From the NCBI RefSeq assembly GCF_002843605.1, contig NZ_CP025263.1, forward strand, positions 576,501-640,500: DNA of 64,000 bases, read 5' to 3'. This document shows, one piece after another, positions 7,863-16,700 of this stretch. This DNA is from Pseudomonas sp. S09G 359. Its GTDB lineage: Bacteria; Pseudomonadota; Gammaproteobacteria; Pseudomonadales; Pseudomonadaceae. Position numbers and translations under genes: made by a program. Below the pieces are notes generated by a model. The model was not told the origin of the DNA. It saw nothing but the letters and a program-made list of their open reading frames with translations, and searched no databases. Position 1 is the first letter of the stretch; the number at the start of each line of letters is the position of its first letter.

Positions 7863-9041
7863 ATGCAAGCAAGTCGTTGGGCGCAGGTATGGATGATTTT
7901 CGGGTTACTTTGGTTTTTGCTGGCGATTGCCTTCGCGCCGACCAACAAGATTTATCAACAAGGGCTGACGTTGTTTCTCTGGTTGCCGGCCGTGGTGTTT
8001 GCCTGGTCGGCCCGTGAACGGCTCAAGGAGGTCTGGCGCGAACAGCGTTGGATGTGCCTGATGGTCGCGGCGCTCGCGGTGTGGGGCGCGGTGAGTTTAT
8101 TGTGGACGAATACCGAAGATCCTTCGCGTGAAACCAAGCGCCTGCTGTACATCGGCATGTTCCTGCTGTTTTTCCCGGTGCTCGCCTGTGGCCAGTCCGA
8201 GCGGGTGATTCGCGTGATGCAGTGGGGTGGTTTCGGCCTCGCGTTGTCGTCGCTGGTGGCGATCATCAAGTTCTATGGTGTGGAGCACAATGCCTGGTCT
8301 GCGCGTCTCGAGGGCTTGGGCCAGTTGTCCCACCCGATCCTGGGCGCCTACGTGATTGGCGTGGCGGCCGTCTGGCTGCTGCACTGGCTGCCCCGTGGCC
8401 GCTGGATGCAAGTGGCGTGGGTGCTGTCCATCGGACTCCTCGGCCTTTTCGTGGTGTTGAGCCAAAGCCGTGGTGCGGCACTGGCTCTGCTGCTGACTGT
8501 GGTCGCAATGCCCGCCTGGTGCCGTGACCGGCGCACTGCAGTGATCGCCATCGGCGCGGTCGTGGCGGCAGTGGCAGTGTTCTTTGCCATGCAGTCGCTG
8601 ATGCTGGCCCGTGGCGTTTCGTACCGGCCGCAAATCTTCATGTCTGCCCTGCAGATGATTTCCGAGCACCCGTGGACCGGCCTGGGCCTGGGCGGAGATT
8701 ACAAGGTGCTGGCGGATGGGCTTTATTTTGATCACTCCCACAACCTGTTCACCCACATCACCATCGAACTGGGCCTGCCCGGCCTGTTGCTGTGGTGCGG
8801 GCTGTGGTTCGGCGTGTTGTGGCAAGCCTGGAAGGCGCGCGACACGCTCTACGGCAAGGGCATTATCGGTATCTGGGTGTTCTCGTTCCTGGCCATGCAG
8901 TTCGATGCGGCCAGCCTCACCGGCACGCCGCGGGCCGAGTGGTTTATCTCGTGGCTGCCGATTGCGCTGGCCAGTGTTTTGGTCTGGGCGCGGGCCAAAC
9001 CCGATGCTTGTGATAAAGTTCGCGTCCTATCCAATCAGTGA
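7863..9041 (+). CDS. waaL: O-antigen ligase family protein WaaL
   Basis: A 392-residue polytopic membrane protein with about 10-12 hydrophobic segments. The Wzy_C/O-antigen ligase region contains VLSQSRGAALAL and a large periplasmic loop with DHSHNLFTHITIELG; the His-rich loop matches the catalytic region of WaaL. WaaL joins undecaprenyl-linked O-antigen to lipid A-core at the periplasmic face. The ATG at 7863 has a strong AGGAG 8 bases upstream, better than an upstream in-frame start at 7824. It is followed 9 bases later by msbA, as in P. aeruginosa (PA4999-PA4997 region). Confidence 0.85.
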   Translation: MQASRWAQVWMIFGLLWFLLAIAFAPTNKIYQQGLTLFLWLPAVVFAWSARERLKEVWREQRWMCLMVAALAVWGAVSLLWTNTEDPSRETKRLLYIGMFLLFFPVLACGQSERVIRVMQWGGFGLALSSLVAIIKFYGVEHNAWSARLEGLGQLSHPILGAYVIGVAAVWLLHWLPRGRWMQVAWVLSIGLLGLFVVLSQSRGAALALLLTVVAMPAWCRDRRTAVIAIGAVVAAVAVFFAMQSLMLARGVSYRPQIFMSALQMISEHPWTGLGLGGDYKVLADGLYFDHSHNLFTHITIELGLPGLLLWCGLWFGVLWQAWKARDTLYGKGIIGIWVFSFLAMQFDAASLTGTPRAEWFISWLPIALASVLVWARAKPDACDKVRVLSNQ

Positions 9042-9050
9042 GCTCGACAC

Positions 9051-10859
9051 ATGAGTGACGCACCGCCCAAAGCGGACCAGGAGTCCAGCCTCAAAATCTA
9101 TTTGCGGCTGCTGGGCTATGTGAAACCGTATCTCGGCATGTTCATGCTGAGTATCGTGGGCTTCGTGATCTTTGCGTCTACCCAGCCCATGCTCGCCGGG
9201 ATCCTCAAATACTTCGTGGATGGCCTGAGCAATCCCGATGTGGTGTTCCTGCCCAAGATCCCGTTGTTCAAGGACCTGAAACTGCTGATGGCCGTGCCCC
9301 TGCTGATCATCCTAATCGCGGCGTGGCAGGGCCTGGGCTCTTTCCTGGGTAACTACTACCTGGCCAAGGTTTCCCTGGGGCTGGTGCATGACCTGCGTGT
9401 TTCGCTGTTCAACAAACTGTTGGTGCTGCCCAACCGCTACTTTGATACGCATAACTCCGGCCACCTGATTTCCCGCATCACCTTCAACGTGACCATGGTG
9501 ACCGGTGCCGCCACCGATGCGATCAAAGTGGTGATCCGCGAAGGCCTGACGGTGGTGTTCCTGTTCGGCTACCTGCTGTGGATGAACTGGAAACTGACCC
9601 TGGTGATGCTGGCGATCCTGCCGCTGATTGCGGTGATGGTGAGCAGCACCAGCAAGAAATTCCGCAAGCAGAGCAAGAAGATCCAGGTGGCGATGGGCGA
9701 CGTGACGCACGTGGCCTCCGAGACCATCCAGGGCTACCGCGTGGTGCGCAGCTTCGGTGGCGAAAGTTATGAAGAGCAGCGTTTCGCCGCCGCCAGCCAG
9801 AGCAACACCGACAAGCAACTGCGCATGAACAAGACCGGCGCGGTCTACACGCCGATGCTGCAATTGGTGATCTACACCGCCATGGCGACGCTGATGTTCC
9901 TGGTGTTGCTGCTGCGCGGCGACGCTACGGCGGGTGACCTGGTGGCGTACATCACTGCTGCGGGCCTGCTGCCCAAGCCGATCCGCCAGCTGTCGGAAGT
10001 CAGCTCGACGATCCAGAAGGGCGTAGCGGGTGCCGAGAGCATCTTCGAGCAGTTGGATGAAGTGCCTGAGGTCGACGGCGGCACCGTGGAGCGTGACCGC
10101 GTCAGCGGTCGCCTGGACGTGCGCAACCTGAGTTTCACCTACCCAGGCACCGAGCGTGAAGTGCTCAAGAACATCAGCTTCAGCGCAGCGCCTGGGCAGA
10201 TGATCGCCCTGGTCGGCCGCTCGGGCAGCGGCAAGTCGACCCTGGCCAGCCTGATCCCGCGCTTCTACCACCATGAAGCCGGGGAAATCCTGCTGGACGA
10301 GGTAGAGATCGAAGACTACCGCCTGCGCAACCTGCGCCGGCACGTGGCCCAAGTGACCCAGCACGTAACCCTGTTCAATGACACCGTGGCCAACAATATT
10401 GCCTACGGCGATCTGGCGGGCGCACCACGTGCCGACATCGAAAAAGCCGCGGCAGATGCCTATGCCATGGACTTTATCAGCGAGCTGCCAAATGGTCTGG
10501 ACACCGACGTGGGCGAAAACGGCGTGCTGCTTTCCGGCGGCCAGCGTCAACGCCTGGCGATCGCGCGTGCGTTGCTGAAAAACGCCCCGCTGCTGATCCT
10601 CGACGAGGCTACTTCGGCGCTGGATACCGAGTCGGAGCGGCATATCCAGGCCGCGCTGGACAAGGTCATGAAAGGCCGCACCACCCTGGTGATCGCGCAC
10701 CGCTTGTCCACCATCGAGAAAGCCGACCTGATTCTGGTGATGGATCACGGTGAAATTGTCGAGCGTGGTACGCATCTCGAACTGCTGGCCATGGGCGGCT
10801 ATTACTCGCGCCTGCACGCCATGGGCCTGGATGAGCCGGCAACGGCCAACATCACCTGA
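9051..10859 (+). CDS. msbA: lipid A export ATP-binding/permease MsbA
   Basis: A 602-residue half-size ABC exporter. The N-terminal half has six transmembrane segments of the ABC_membrane type, and the C-terminal half is the nucleotide-binding domain. Walker A GRSGSGKST is near residue 388, the signature LSGGQRQRLAIARALL near 493, Walker B LLILDEATSALD near 513, and the switch His in VIAHRLST follows. MsbA flips core-lipid A across the inner membrane, which fits its place after waaL. Length is normal for the family (about 580-610). A clear rho-independent terminator follows at 10865-10891, so the upstream LPS unit probably ends here. Confidence 0.96.
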   Translation: MSDAPPKADQESSLKIYLRLLGYVKPYLGMFMLSIVGFVIFASTQPMLAGILKYFVDGLSNPDVVFLPKIPLFKDLKLLMAVPLLIILIAAWQGLGSFLGNYYLAKVSLGLVHDLRVSLFNKLLVLPNRYFDTHNSGHLISRITFNVTMVTGAATDAIKVVIREGLTVVFLFGYLLWMNWKLTLVMLAILPLIAVMVSSTSKKFRKQSKKIQVAMGDVTHVASETIQGYRVVRSFGGESYEEQRFAAASQSNTDKQLRMNKTGAVYTPMLQLVIYTAMATLMFLVLLLRGDATAGDLVAYITAAGLLPKPIRQLSEVSSTIQKGVAGAESIFEQLDEVPEVDGGTVERDRVSGRLDVRNLSFTYPGTEREVLKNISFSAAPGQMIALVGRSGSGKSTLASLIPRFYHHEAGEILLDEVEIEDYRLRNLRRHVAQVTQHVTLFNDTVANNIAYGDLAGAPRADIEKAAADAYAMDFISELPNGLDTDVGENGVLLSGGQRQRLAIARALLKNAPLLILDEATSALDTESERHIQAALDKVMKGRTTLVIAHRLSTIEKADLILVMDHGEIVERGTHLELLAMGGYYSRLHAMGLDEPATANIT

Positions 10860-10864
10860 TAAGC

Positions 10865-10891
10865 CGGGGCGCGCAATGCGCCCCGTTTTTT
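10865..10891 (+). terminator. rho-independent terminator after msbA
   Basis: A GC-rich 8-bp perfect stem (CGGGGCGC / GCGCCCCG) with a 5-base loop is followed directly by a run of six T. It lies 5 bases after the msbA stop codon. Confidence 0.88.
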
Positions 10892-11011
10892 GTGTCAAAG
10901 CCCTTACAGGCTTTACCAAAGCCAAATAATTCACCGCCTGTCGTTTGTTATGTTGGCCTCCTCGATTCGAATCAAGAACGAGAGGGCTAACCTTCTTGCG
11001 TGGGTAATGGA

Positions 11012-11716
11012 ATGTTGCAACGACTGTTCTGGAAACTGCTCCCGAAACACCAGCGGGTGTTTTTGCTGGGGCGTTTGTCAGTGGTGGATCGCCAGGCAGT
11101 GAACAAATCCCTGTCTGGGGTCGTCACGCTCAACCCCGCTTTCGAACGGCATAAATGTGTGTTTATCCACGTGCCCAAATGCGCTGGCAGCAGCGTGTGC
11201 TCGGCACTGCTCGAAGGGCGGTGGCCAGGGCATTTGCCGTACTACTGGTACCAGCAGCAATTTCCCCAGCACTGCGAGCGCAGTTTCAAGTTCGCCTTCG
11301 TGCGTGATCCGCTGGAACGTGCTTACTCGGCCTACACCTACTTGCGCGGCAACCACATGGGTGCCCGCGACTTGCACGCCCAGGCCCTGGTCTCCAGCTA
11401 CCGTGATTTCGACCATTTTGTGGCCGGCTGGCTGCACCCGGACAACCTGCGCCGCCAATTGCATTTCGCGCCCCAGACCGACTTTCTGGTCGATCAAATG
11501 GGCCACATGGCGATGGATTTTCTCGGGCGCCAGGAGTCACTGGAGCAAGACTTCCGACATCTGTGCGAACGCCTCGGGGTGAACTCATCCCTGCCTCATC
11601 TGAATGTTTCCCTCGGGCGCCGTAGCGAGCCGGTCAAGGAGTTTTGCACCTTGCGCACGCGCCGCCTGGTCCGGCGTGCCTATCAACGTGATTACGAGGT
11701 CCTGGGTTATGAATAG
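11012..11716 (+). CDS. sulfotransferase family 2 protein
   Basis: A 234-residue protein with both PAPS-binding signatures of carbohydrate sulfotransferases. The 5'-phosphosulfate loop is FIHVPKCAGSSV (about residues 50-61) and the 3'-phosphate motif is FVRDPLERAYSAY (about residues 95-107). Such enzymes move a sulfuryl group from PAPS to a sugar hydroxyl. No signal peptide is seen, so it probably acts in the cytosol on a nascent core or surface glycan. The ATG at 11012 is chosen; an in-frame GTG at 11000 is possible. The gene overlaps cysC by 8 bases, so donor synthesis and transfer are encoded together. I do not recall this pair between msbA and hldE in P. aeruginosa. Confidence 0.85.
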   Translation: MLQRLFWKLLPKHQRVFLLGRLSVVDRQAVNKSLSGVVTLNPAFERHKCVFIHVPKCAGSSVCSALLEGRWPGHLPYYWYQQQFPQHCERSFKFAFVRDPLERAYSAYTYLRGNHMGARDLHAQALVSSYRDFDHFVAGWLHPDNLRRQLHFAPQTDFLVDQMGHMAMDFLGRQESLEQDFRHLCERLGVNSSLPHLNVSLGRRSEPVKEFCTLRTRRLVRRAYQRDYEVLGYE

Positions 11717-12317
11717 CCAGTCGCTTGCCGGTGGTTCCGCTTCCATCCGTCCCTTTGCCTTGTCGTTATCGGTGGCGGCACGGGCCGCGCTCAAGCACCA
11801 GCAGCCTTGCTGCCTGTGGCTGACCGGGTTGTCCGGGTCCGGTAAGTCGACCCTGGCGAATGCGTTGGAAGTGCAGCTAAACGAGCAGGGGCGGCATACC
11901 TTTGTGCTCGATGGCGACAACCTGCGCAGCGGTTTGTGCAATGACCTGGGCATGAGTGATGCGGCGCGCAAGGAAAATATCCGCCGCATCGGCGAAGTGG
12001 CGCGGCTGATGGTGGACGCGGGATTGATCGTGATCGTCTCGGCGATTTCGCCGTTCAGCGCCGATCGGGCGACCGCACGGGCGCTGTTCGGGCCGGGGCA
12101 GTTTTACGAGGTGTACATCAACACGCCGTTCGACGTGTGCGCGCGGCGCGACCCCAAGGGCCTGTACCGCGCGGCGCTGGAAGGGCGCATCAAGGCCTTC
12201 ACCGGCCTGGACAGCCCGTATGAAGCGCCGCTGGCGGCCGACTGCACAATCAACACCGATGCAGTCGAACTGGCCGACGCCGTGGAGCATATCCTGGCGG
12301 CTCTGTTCAAAAAATGA
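11709..12317 (+). CDS. cysC: adenylylsulfate (APS) kinase
   Basis: A 202-residue P-loop kinase. Walker A GLSGSGKST lies near residues 40-48, followed by the APS kinase motifs VLDGDNLRSGLCNDLG and ENIRRIGEVARL, the ISPFSADR segment and DPKGLYR. It phosphorylates APS at the 3' hydroxyl to give PAPS, the universal sulfuryl donor. It starts inside the sulfotransferase gene (overlap 11709-11716), which strongly suggests it supplies that enzyme. No ATP sulfurylase is present nearby, so APS must come from a cysDN/sat system elsewhere. Length is normal for a monofunctional CysC. An upstream in-frame start at 11604 lies inside the sulfotransferase gene and is not supported. Confidence 0.93.
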   Translation: MNSQSLAGGSASIRPFALSLSVAARAALKHQQPCCLWLTGLSGSGKSTLANALEVQLNEQGRHTFVLDGDNLRSGLCNDLGMSDAARKENIRRIGEVARLMVDAGLIVIVSAISPFSADRATARALFGPGQFYEVYINTPFDVCARRDPKGLYRAALEGRIKAFTGLDSPYEAPLAADCTINTDAVELADAVEHILAALFKK

Positions 12318-12380
12318 TCAGTTTTCGCGCGTGATGCATCGCGGATAAAGCTCTCGAACTAGGCGGCGCTCACCCTGTGC

Positions 12381-12386
12381 TAATAT
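12381..12386 (+). promoter_or_regulatory. possible sigma-70 -10 element for hldE
   Basis: TAATAT lies about 35 bases ahead of the hldE ATG and 64 bases after the cysC stop. No convincing -35 hexamer is at the expected distance, so this is a weak prediction. Confidence 0.3.
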
Positions 12387-12420
12387 CGCGCCCCTGTTCA
12401 TTTTGTATGTGGGTTGCTCC

Positions 12421-13845
12421 ATGAAGTTGTCCATGCCGCGATTCGATCAAGCCCCTGTCTTGGTGGTCGGCGATGTCATGCTCGACCGTTACTGGCATGG
12501 TGGTACCTCACGGATTTCCCCTGAGGCGCCGGTGCCGGTCGTCAAGGTCGAGCAAATCGAAGACCGCCCGGGCGGCGCTGCCAACGTTGCCCTCAATATT
12601 GCCGCCCTCGGCGCCCCGGCCTCCCTGGTGGGTGTGACCGGCGACGACGAAGCCGCCGACAGCCTGGCCAACAGCCTGCGCGGTGCCGGCGTGCGCGCGC
12701 TGTTCCAGCGCATTGCCCACCAGCCGACCATCGTCAAGCTGCGGGTCATGAGCCGTCACCAGCAATTGCTGCGTATCGATTTCGAAGAACCCTTCGCCAC
12801 CGACGCCCTGGCCCTCAGTGGCCAGGTTGACGAACTGCTCGAAGGCATCAAGGTGCTGGTGTTGTCCGACTACGGCAAAGGCGCCTTGAAGAACCACCAG
12901 GTGCTGATCCAGGCCGCCAAGGCCAAGGGCATCCCGGTGCTGGCCGATCCCAAGGGCAAGGACTTCTCGATTTATCGCGGGGCCAGCCTGATCACGCCGA
13001 ACCTCAGCGAGTTCGAAGCCATCGTCGGTGGTTGCGCCGATGAGCACGAGCTGGTCACCAAGGGCGCCACGCTCATGGCCGACCTCGACCTGGGCGCCTT
13101 GCTGGTGACCCGTGGCGAGCACGGCATGACCCTGCTGCGCCCTGGCCATCCGGCGATGCACCTGCCGGCACGGGCCCGTGAAGTGTTCGACGTGACCGGC
13201 GCCGGCGACACGGTGATTTCCACCCTGGCGGCCTCGATTGCGGCTGGCGAAGAACTGCCCCACGCGGTGGCCCTGGCCAATCTGGCGGCGGGCATCGTGG
13301 TCGGCAAGCTGGGTACCGCCGCGATCAGCGCGCCTGAACTGCGCCGCGCGATCCAGCGCTCCGAAGGCTCGGAACGTGGCGTACTGACCATCGAGCAATT
13401 GCTGCTGGCGATTGACGATGCCCGTGCCCATAACGAAAGCATTGTGTTTACCAACGGCTGCTTCGACATCCTGCACGCCGGCCACGTGACGTACCTGGAG
13501 CAGGCGCGCGCCCAAGGCGATCGCCTGATTGTCGCGGTTAACGACGATGCGTCGGTCAGCCGCCTCAAGGGCCCTGGCCGCCCGATCAACAGTGTCGACC
13601 GGCGCATGGCCGTGCTGGCCGGCCTGGGCGCGGTGGACTGGGTGATCAGCTTCCCGGAAGCGACCCCGGAAAACCTCCTGGCCCAGGTCAAGCCGGACGT
13701 GCTGGTCAAGGGCGGCGACTACTCCGTCGACCAGGTGGTTGGCGCCGATATCGTCAGTGCCTACGGTGGCAAGGTCAAAGTGTTGGGCCTGGTTGAGAAC
13801 AGCTCGACCACCGCCATTGTCGAGAAGATCCGCAACAATGAGTAA
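12421..13845 (+). CDS. hldE: bifunctional heptose 7-phosphate kinase / heptose 1-phosphate adenylyltransferase
   Basis: A 474-residue two-domain enzyme of ADP-heptose synthesis for the LPS inner core. The N-terminal PfkB/ribokinase-type domain includes GGAANVALN and the catalytic GAGDT near residue 260. The C-terminal cytidylyltransferase-like domain starts with FTNGCFDILHAGH near residue 343. Both activities seem intact, and the length equals that of the two-domain enzyme of E. coli and P. aeruginosa (PA4996). The ATG at 12421 is used; an in-frame alternative start at 12403 adds six residues. Its last 8 bases overlap the next gene (epimerase), implying co-translation. Confidence 0.96.
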   Translation: MKLSMPRFDQAPVLVVGDVMLDRYWHGGTSRISPEAPVPVVKVEQIEDRPGGAANVALNIAALGAPASLVGVTGDDEAADSLANSLRGAGVRALFQRIAHQPTIVKLRVMSRHQQLLRIDFEEPFATDALALSGQVDELLEGIKVLVLSDYGKGALKNHQVLIQAAKAKGIPVLADPKGKDFSIYRGASLITPNLSEFEAIVGGCADEHELVTKGATLMADLDLGALLVTRGEHGMTLLRPGHPAMHLPARAREVFDVTGAGDTVISTLAASIAAGEELPHAVALANLAAGIVVGKLGTAAISAPELRRAIQRSEGSERGVLTIEQLLLAIDDARAHNESIVFTNGCFDILHAGHVTYLEQARAQGDRLIVAVNDDASVSRLKGPGRPINSVDRRMAVLAGLGAVDWVISFPEATPENLLAQVKPDVLVKGGDYSVDQVVGADIVSAYGGKVKVLGLVENSSTTAIVEKIRNNE

Positions 13846-14773
13846 TGCTGAAAAGTGGGTTCTGATTACCGGCGGCGCGGGGTTCATCGGCTCGCACCTG
13901 GTCGACGCGCTGCTCGCCAAGGGCTACGCCGTGCGGGTGCTGGATAACCTGTCCACAGGCAAGCGCAGTAACTTGCCGCTGGGCAACCCGCGCGTTGAGC
14001 TGCTGGAAGGTGACGTCGCCGATGCGGCGCTGGTGGCGCGTGCCGCCGTCGGCACCACGGCGGTGGTGCACCTGGCGGCGGTGGCCTCCGTGCAGGCGTC
14101 GGTGGATGATCCGGTCAGCACGCACCAGAGCAATTTCGTCGGCACCTTGAATGTCTGCGAAGCCATGCGCAAGGCCGGCGTGAAACGCGTGGTGTTTGCC
14201 TCCAGCGCCGCGGTGTATGGCAACAACGGCGAGGGGGCTTCGATTGATGAAGACACCACCAAGGCGCCGCTGACGCCCTATGCCTCCGACAAGTTGGCCG
14301 GCGAGCATTACTTCGATTTCTACCGTCGCCAGCATGGCCTGGAGCCGGTAATTTTCCGCTTCTTCAATATCTTCGGGCCGCGCCAGGATCCGTCCTCGCC
14401 GTACTCCGGGGTGATCAGCATTTTCAGCGAACGTGCCCAGCAGGGCCTGCCGATTGCCGTGTTCGGCGACGGCGAGCAGACCCGCGATTTCATGTACGTG
14501 GAAGACCTGGTCGACGTGCTGGTGCAGGCCATTGAAGCCCCGGACGCGCCCTTGGGTGCGATCAACGTGGGTTGGAACCGTACCACCACGCTCAAGCAGG
14601 TGTTGCAGGCATTGGAAGAAGCGGTGGGCAGCTTGCCGACGGTGACTTACGGGCCGGCGCGATCGGGGGATATCCGGCATTCGCGGGCGAATAACCAGCG
14701 GTTGTTGGCGAGTTTCAAATTGCCCGAGCCTACCCCGCTGAAAGTCGGCCTGGAACGCCTACTCAACGGCTAA
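13838..14773 (+). CDS. NAD-dependent nucleotide-sugar epimerase/dehydratase
   Basis: A 311-residue extended short-chain dehydrogenase. The N-terminus has the Rossmann motif GGAGFIGSHL (about residues 12-21), and the catalytic pair YASDK (Y-x3-K) follows near residue 147. RFFNIFGPRQDP and GDGEQTRDFMYVEDL are typical of UDP-glucose/UDP-GlcNAc 4-epimerase-like members. It overlaps hldE by 8 bases, which suggests a role in making a sugar nucleotide for the LPS or another surface glycan. The exact substrate cannot be told; it could be a GalE, a UDP-GlcNAc/GalNAc 4-epimerase or a related dehydratase. A REP pair follows its stop codon. Confidence 0.85.
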   Translation: MSNAEKWVLITGGAGFIGSHLVDALLAKGYAVRVLDNLSTGKRSNLPLGNPRVELLEGDVADAALVARAAVGTTAVVHLAAVASVQASVDDPVSTHQSNFVGTLNVCEAMRKAGVKRVVFASSAAVYGNNGEGASIDEDTTKAPLTPYASDKLAGEHYFDFYRRQHGLEPVIFRFFNIFGPRQDPSSPYSGVISIFSERAQQGLPIAVFGDGEQTRDFMYVEDLVDVLVQAIEAPDAPLGAINVGWNRTTTLKQVLQALEEAVGSLPTVTYGPARSGDIRHSRANNQRLLASFKLPEPTPLKVGLERLLNG

Positions 14774-14781
14774 CCTAAATC

Positions 14782-14877
14782 AAATGTGGGAGGGGGCTTG
14801 CCCCCGATAGCGGTGTATCAGTTACAGATGAGGTGACTGACACACCGCCATCGGGGGCAAGCCCCCTCCCACATTTT
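14782..14877. repeat. REP doublet (inverted pair, GGGGGCTTGCCCCC type)
   Basis: Two inverted copies of the fluorescent-pseudomonad REP (core GGGAGGGGGCTTGCCCCCGA) surround a short spacer, forming a long hairpin. It lies between the convergent epimerase gene and the minus-strand gene ending at 14887, a common place for such elements. Confidence 0.93.
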
Positions 14878-14886
14878 GATTGCGGT

Positions 14887-15846
14887 TTAACCTTTAACTT
14901 TCTTCTTCGGCACAATCTTGCGCAGCACCCGCTGTGCCAGGCGCTTCAATTTCGATTCTTTCTCCGGCGCTGCCAGGCCTTGCTGGCGCAGCCAATCCTT
15001 CCAGCGAATGCGCTCCTCACGCACCAGCCAGCCTTCCTGCTGGGCGAAGCTTTCGGCCAGGTACAAACCCCGCGTGCTTGCCGGGTACAGCTGGTCTTTC
15101 TTCACGGTGTACAGCTCGGCCAACGGCTGGCCGTCCTTCAGTGGCATCAGGTACAGATCGGGGCGCTGGCGGTCCAGGCGCGCGACTAACTGGTCGCCTT
15201 CGAGTCGCTCATCCACATGGAACAGGCTCAGGGACTTGGCTTCCTTCGGCACTTCAAGACGCAAGTCATAAATCAATTGCAGCGACGCCGTCGGCAGGTG
15301 CACGTAGGCCCGTGGGCGTTCGATCAGCTGGGTGGTGGCGCAGCGCACCGGGCGCGCGGCGCCGGACAGCGGGCTGAGGCGAAACGGCAGCGCCTCGCGG
15401 TAGTGCAGGGCTGCCGCGTAGGGCGCCGGCAGCCAGGTATCGTTGAAGCGCCCGCTGAGCCAGCCTTCAGGCGTCTCCAGCAGGCACTCCTCGGCAATTT
15501 CCTGGATGGCGGTGTGCAGCGGCAGGTTCAATTCGTGGGCGGGCACGTAGCCAGAGATCAGCTTGAGCACCACATCGCCCCGGTCCTGGCGACGCTGGCG
15601 CACCAGCACCCAGTAGTCCTTGTTTTGCCAGTGCAGGGTCAATCGTACTGACACGCCGAGATTGGCCAGTTCCAGCACGAAGCGCTCGGGGTCGGCCACC
15701 TCCACCGGCTTGCGCCGTTGCAGGGTTTGGGCAAAGTTGAGCGGCATGCCCACGCTCTGGTAGCTGAGGCCTTCGGGGGTGGCTTCGACGTGCAGCGGCA
15801 GTGTTTTAAAGTTGCTGGGGTTTTTTCTTATGAGCGTTCGCGGCAT
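14887..15846 (-). CDS. conserved Pseudomonas protein of unknown function (PA4993-like)
   Basis: A 319-residue soluble protein I do not recognise functionally. It is rich in Arg, Leu and charged residues, has an internal segment VLVRQRRQDRGDVVLKLISGYVP cut by no membrane span, and ends in a strongly basic tail (PEKESKLKRLAQRVLRK...). Homologues are sometimes labelled metal ABC transporter ATPase, but no Walker A, signature or Walker B is visible here, so that name is not supported. The ATG at 15846 has AAGGAG 6 bases upstream. It is the last gene of a minus-strand trio with the aldo/keto reductase and FAD oxidoreductase, 41 bases apart. Confidence 0.72.
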   Translation of the reverse strand: MPRTLIRKNPSNFKTLPLHVEATPEGLSYQSVGMPLNFAQTLQRRKPVEVADPERFVLELANLGVSVRLTLHWQNKDYWVLVRQRRQDRGDVVLKLISGYVPAHELNLPLHTAIQEIAEECLLETPEGWLSGRFNDTWLPAPYAAALHYREALPFRLSPLSGAARPVRCATTQLIERPRAYVHLPTASLQLIYDLRLEVPKEAKSLSLFHVDERLEGDQLVARLDRQRPDLYLMPLKDGQPLAELYTVKKDQLYPASTRGLYLAESFAQQEGWLVREERIRWKDWLRQQGLAAPEKESKLKRLAQRVLRKIVPKKKVKG

Positions 15847-15887
15847 GTCGGCTCCTTTCTGCGACGGGGTCGGCCGCGTCGGCGGCA

Positions 15888-16700
15888 TCAGAGTTGACGA
15901 ATGACTTGGGCAGCGGTCGCCACGTTATGGGCCAGGTGCAGCGGATTAATGGTCCCGACAATAGCACTGGCGACGCCCGTTTGCGCAAACAACAACATGA
16001 AACTGGCACGAATTGGATCCATTCCAGGCTCCAGGCACACATGGCCGCTGGCCAGGGCTTTTTTCACCAGGATGCCCTTGCCGTGGGCGGCCGCATAATC
16101 AATGACGGTTTTCTCCGCCTGTTCGTTCAGATTGTAGGTGACCATCGCGCAATCACCTTGTTCCAGAGCCTTCACGCCGCCCTCGACGGTTTTGCCGGAG
16201 AAGCCGAAACCACGGATCTTGCCCTCGCGTTTCAGCTCGGCCAGGGTCTGGTAGACCTCGCAGTCATTGAGGATATGCAGGTCGTTGCCGTCGGAGTGCA
16301 CCAGCACCAGGTCGATAAAATCAGTTTCAAGGCGTTTCAAGCTGCGCTCGATGGACATCCGGGTGTGGGCCGCACTGAAGTCGTGACTGGACACGCCGTT
16401 TTCGAATTCTTCACCGACCTTGCTGACAATCACCCAGTCCTTGCGCTGATCACGCAGCAGCGGCCCCAGGCGTTCCTCGCTCATGCCATAGGCCGGCGCG
16501 GTGTCGATCAGGTTGATCCCCAGCTGACGGGCTTGGCGCAGCAGCATCCGCGCGGCGTCGTCATCCGGAATCGTAAAGCCGTTGGGGTATTTCACCCCCT
16601 GGTCGCGGCCGAGCTTGACGGTGCCCAGGCCCAGTGGCGACACCAACAGGCCAGTGCTGCCCAAGGGGCGATGCAGGTCGTGCAGGGTCGGCAGGCTCAT
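15888..16700 (-). CDS. aldo/keto reductase
   Basis: A 270-residue (alpha/beta)8 barrel oxidoreductase. It shows LGLGTVKLGRDQG, the catalytic Asp/Tyr region NLIDTAPAYGMSEERLG (Asp and Tyr of the tetrad) and VIVSKVGE with the conserved Lys, then LVLVHSDGND with the fourth residue His. It should reduce a carbonyl with NADPH; substrate unknown. Its ATG overlaps the TGA of the upstream FAD oxidoreductase gene (ATGA), so the two are coupled. A much longer open frame reaches 16973, but that part lies inside the FAD gene and has no coding character of its own. Confidence 0.88.
   Translation of the reverse strand: MSLPTLHDLHRPLGSTGLLVSPLGLGTVKLGRDQGVKYPNGFTIPDDDAARMLLRQARQLGINLIDTAPAYGMSEERLGPLLRDQRKDWVIVSKVGEEFENGVSSHDFSAAHTRMSIERSLKRLETDFIDLVLVHSDGNDLHILNDCEVYQTLAELKREGKIRGFGFSGKTVEGGVKALEQGDCAMVTYNLNEQAEKTVIDYAAAHGKGILVKKALASGHVCLEPGMDPIRASFMLLFAQTGVASAIVGTINPLHLAHNVATAAQVIRQL

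Noticed and set aside
7753..7872. Longer start of the minus-strand kinase-like protein
   Set aside because: The extra 40 residues have no family similarity that I can see and would overlap the waaL ribosome site and start.
14887..15846. Label of metal ABC transporter ATPase for the minus-strand gene
   Set aside because: No Walker A, signature or Walker B motif is visible, so the name is not supported by the sequence.
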